A stretch of DNA of 64,000 nucleotides from Labrys okinawensis (GTDB lineage Bacteria; Pseudomonadota; Alphaproteobacteria; Rhizobiales; Labraceae): assembly GCF_002982075.1 (NCBI RefSeq), contig NZ_PUEJ01000009.1, positions 124,001 through 188,000 of the forward strand, read 5' to 3'. Below the pieces are notes generated by a model. That model did no database searches and was not told the DNA's origin. It saw only the letters and a program-made list of their open reading frames with translations. This document shows, one piece after another, positions 62,471-64,000 of this stretch. A program made the translations under genes and the position numbers. Numbering within the stretch: position 1 is the first letter of the stretch; each line of letters opens with the position of its first letter.

Positions 62471-63712
62471 ATGTCCAGTTCCTCCGAGAGCCATTCCAAG
62501 CGTCTCGACAAGCTCGCCGAGACGGCCGTGAAGGTCGGCCTCGGCCTCGCGCCCGGCCAGGAATTGGTGATGACGGCCTCGATCGAGGCCCTGCCGCTGG
62601 TGCGCCGGATCACCGAACACGCCTACAAGGCCGGCGCCAGCCTGGTCACCACACTGTTCTCCGACGAGGAATCGACGCTGGCGCGCTACCGCTTCGCGCC
62701 CGACGGGGCCTTCGACACCGCGCCGGGCTGGCTGTTCGACGGCATGGCCGCGGCCTTCGATCGCGGCGCCGCCCGCCTCGCCATCGCCGGCGAGGACCCC
62801 TCGCTGCTGGCGGGCCAGGATCCGGCAAGGATCGCGCGCGCCAATCAAGCGCGCTCGGCTGCCTACAAGCCGGCGCAAAAACGCATCGTCGGCTTCGACA
62901 TCAACTGGAACATCGTCTCCTACGCCTCCGCCGCCTGGGCCAAGGCCGTGTTCCCCAACGAGCCGGAGGAGATTGCCGTCGCCAAATTGTGGGACGCCAT
63001 CTTCGCCGCCTCCCGCATCGATTCGAACGATCCGGTCGCCGCCTGGGCGGAGCATAACCGCAATCTGCACGCCCGCGCCGCCTATCTCAACGACAGGCGC
63101 TATGCCGCCCTCCATTATACCGGGCCGGGTACCGACCTCACCATCGGCCTTGCCGACGGGCATGAATGGCTCGGCGGCTCCTCCAAGGCCAAGAACGGCA
63201 TCACCTGCAATCCCAACATCCCCACCGAGGAAGTCTTCACCACGCCGCATCGCGACCGGGTGAGCGGCCATGTCTCCGCGACCAAGCCCCTGTCCTATCA
63301 GGGCACGCTGATCGACAAGATCACCGTGCGTTTCGAGGAAGGGCGTATCGTCGAGGCCGACGCCGCGACCGGCAAGGATGTTCTCGCCAAGGTGCTGGAT
63401 ACCGATGCGGGGGCCCGGCATCTGGGCGAAGTCGCGCTGGTACCGTTTTCCTCGCCGATCTCCCAGAGCGGCCTGTTGTTCTACAACACGCTGTTCGACG
63501 AGAATGCCGCCAGCCACATCGCGCTCGGACAGTCCTACAGCCAGTGCTTCGTCAATGGCGGGTCGCTAGGCCCGGAAGAGTTGGCGGCGCGCGGCGCCAA
63601 CAACAGCCTGATCCATATCGACTGGATGATCGGTTCCGGCGAGATCGATATCGACGGCATCGGCGCCGACGGCAAGGCCGAGCCGCTGATGCGCAAGGGC
63701 GAGTGGGTATAG
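62471..63712 (+). CDS. M29-family aminopeptidase (AmpS/PepS type)
   Basis: 413-residue thermophilic-type aminopeptidase. KLAETAVKVGLGLAPGQELVMTASIEALPLVR is the family start. EEVFTTPHRDRVSGHV, DAGARHLGEVALVPFSSPI and GQSYSQCFVNGG hold the metal-binding Glu, His and Tyr residues expected for M29. Cytoplasmic; releases N-terminal residues from peptides. ATG 62471 follows TTGAGGTTTGCC. It is divergent from dapD with 177 bp between. Confidence 0.92.
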   Translation: MSSSSESHSKRLDKLAETAVKVGLGLAPGQELVMTASIEALPLVRRITEHAYKAGASLVTTLFSDEESTLARYRFAPDGAFDTAPGWLFDGMAAAFDRGAARLAIAGEDPSLLAGQDPARIARANQARSAAYKPAQKRIVGFDINWNIVSYASAAWAKAVFPNEPEEIAVAKLWDAIFAASRIDSNDPVAAWAEHNRNLHARAAYLNDRRYAALHYTGPGTDLTIGLADGHEWLGGSSKAKNGITCNPNIPTEEVFTTPHRDRVSGHVSATKPLSYQGTLIDKITVRFEEGRIVEADAATGKDVLAKVLDTDAGARHLGEVALVPFSSPISQSGLLFYNTLFDENAASHIALGQSYSQCFVNGGSLGPEELAARGANNSLIHIDWMIGSGEIDIDGIGADGKAEPLMRKGEWV

Positions 63713-63730
63713 CCGATCTCGCGGACGGCC

Positions 63731-64000
63731 TCAGCTCTTCGTATAGCCGAGGCTCGCCTCGAGGTTTTCGAAGGTGTCGTCCATGGCGTAGCTGCGCAGG
63801 AAGGGCAGCGAGAAATGCCCGAAGCGCAGGGACATCTGGCTTTCCGCCTGCGCCTCGGTCGCCTTGCTGATCGCGGCGAGATAGAGCGCGGCGGCGAGGC
63901 CGCTGCGGTCCGCGCCGCCTTCACAGTGAATCAGGATGGGTTTTTCCGCGTTGCGCAGCACATGCACGAGGGCGTCCGCCTGGAGGCCGCTCAATTCGCG
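63731..64000 (-). CDS. Tyrosine/dual-specificity phosphatase-like protein, 5'-truncated by window edge
   Basis: C-terminal 89 codons of a phosphatase-fold protein. PILIHCEGGADRSGLAAALYLAAIS contains the CX5R active-site loop (C-E-G-G-A-D-R). The frame is open to the window edge, so the true start lies beyond it. Bacterial relatives act on protein or lipid phosphates; the substrate is unknown. The gene ends 18 bp after the M29 peptidase stop, tail to tail. Confidence 0.75.
   Translation of the reverse strand, partial: RELSGLQADALVHVLRNAEKPILIHCEGGADRSGLAAALYLAAISKATEAQAESQMSLRFGHFSLPFLRSYAMDDTFENLEASLGYTKS

Overview
This window looks like chromosome from an alphaproteobacterium of the order Hyphomicrobiales (rhizobia and relatives). 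The evidence is high GC, the aerobic cobG-type cobalamin pathway, a fused trpE(G) gene behind a three-tryptophan leader peptide, a dnaKJ locus with an RpoH-type promoter, a fabA/fabB pair, and several families of intergenic palindromic repeats of the kind known from rhizobia. I cannot fix the genus. No tRNA, rRNA, CRISPR array, transposase or prophage gene was seen.

Layout. 1-6.4 kb: cobalamin corrin-ring genes cobG(partial)-H-I-J, cobK on the other strand, then cobL-E-M. 6.4-8.3 kb: otnK-otnC for four-carbon sugar acids. 8.7-10.5 kb: two convergent EamA-type transporters. 10.9-11.9 kb: an ArsR regulator and an SRPBCC protein, with two clear palindromic operators. 12.1-24.7 kb: a methylated-amine region. 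It holds carnitine dehydrogenase and a thioesterase. It also holds a long minus-strand series: acyl-CoA-dehydrogenase-fold flavoprotein, flavin reductase, Tdm (TMAO demethylase), a GcvT-like protein and the three-subunit haem-dependent dimethylamine demethylase. A divergent APC permease follows. 25-27.8 kb: a tautomerase, a SNF2-like helicase with a DUF3297 partner, and two small proteins, one of them DUF1127. 28-30.6 kb: a sulfonate-type ABC transporter. 30.7-33 kb: trpL attenuator and trpE(G). 33.2-36.4 kb: fabA-fabB-fabI. 36.6-38 kb: a caspase-fold protein. 38.3-46.6 kb: nucleoside salvage (deoA, deoB, cdd and a BMP-type ABC importer). 46.8-48.1 kb: mgsA and a second SRPBCC/ArsR pair. 48.3-51.7 kb: dnaK-dnaJ. 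51.8-64 kb: housekeeping and membrane genes including argB, an MFS pump, a cyclopropane fatty acid synthase, dapE-dapD, an M29 aminopeptidase and a partial phosphatase.

How the genes work together. The minus-strand set from 22.66 to 13.8 kb reads as a demethylation line: TMAO to dimethylamine (Tdm), then dimethylamine to methylamine (haem demethylase), with formaldehyde captured on tetrahydrofolate by GcvT-type domains. Where a trimethylamine monooxygenase (Tmm) would be expected there is instead a flavin reductase next to an acyl-CoA-dehydrogenase-fold flavoprotein that appears to lack the usual catalytic glutamate. A non-homologous trimethylamine N-oxygenase is my leading hypothesis for something new. 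Other points of interest are a leaderless trpL with a complete attenuator, an in-frame palindromic insertion in cobG, the ssuB-like C-terminus supplied by a repeat, and at least four palindromic repeat families spread between genes.
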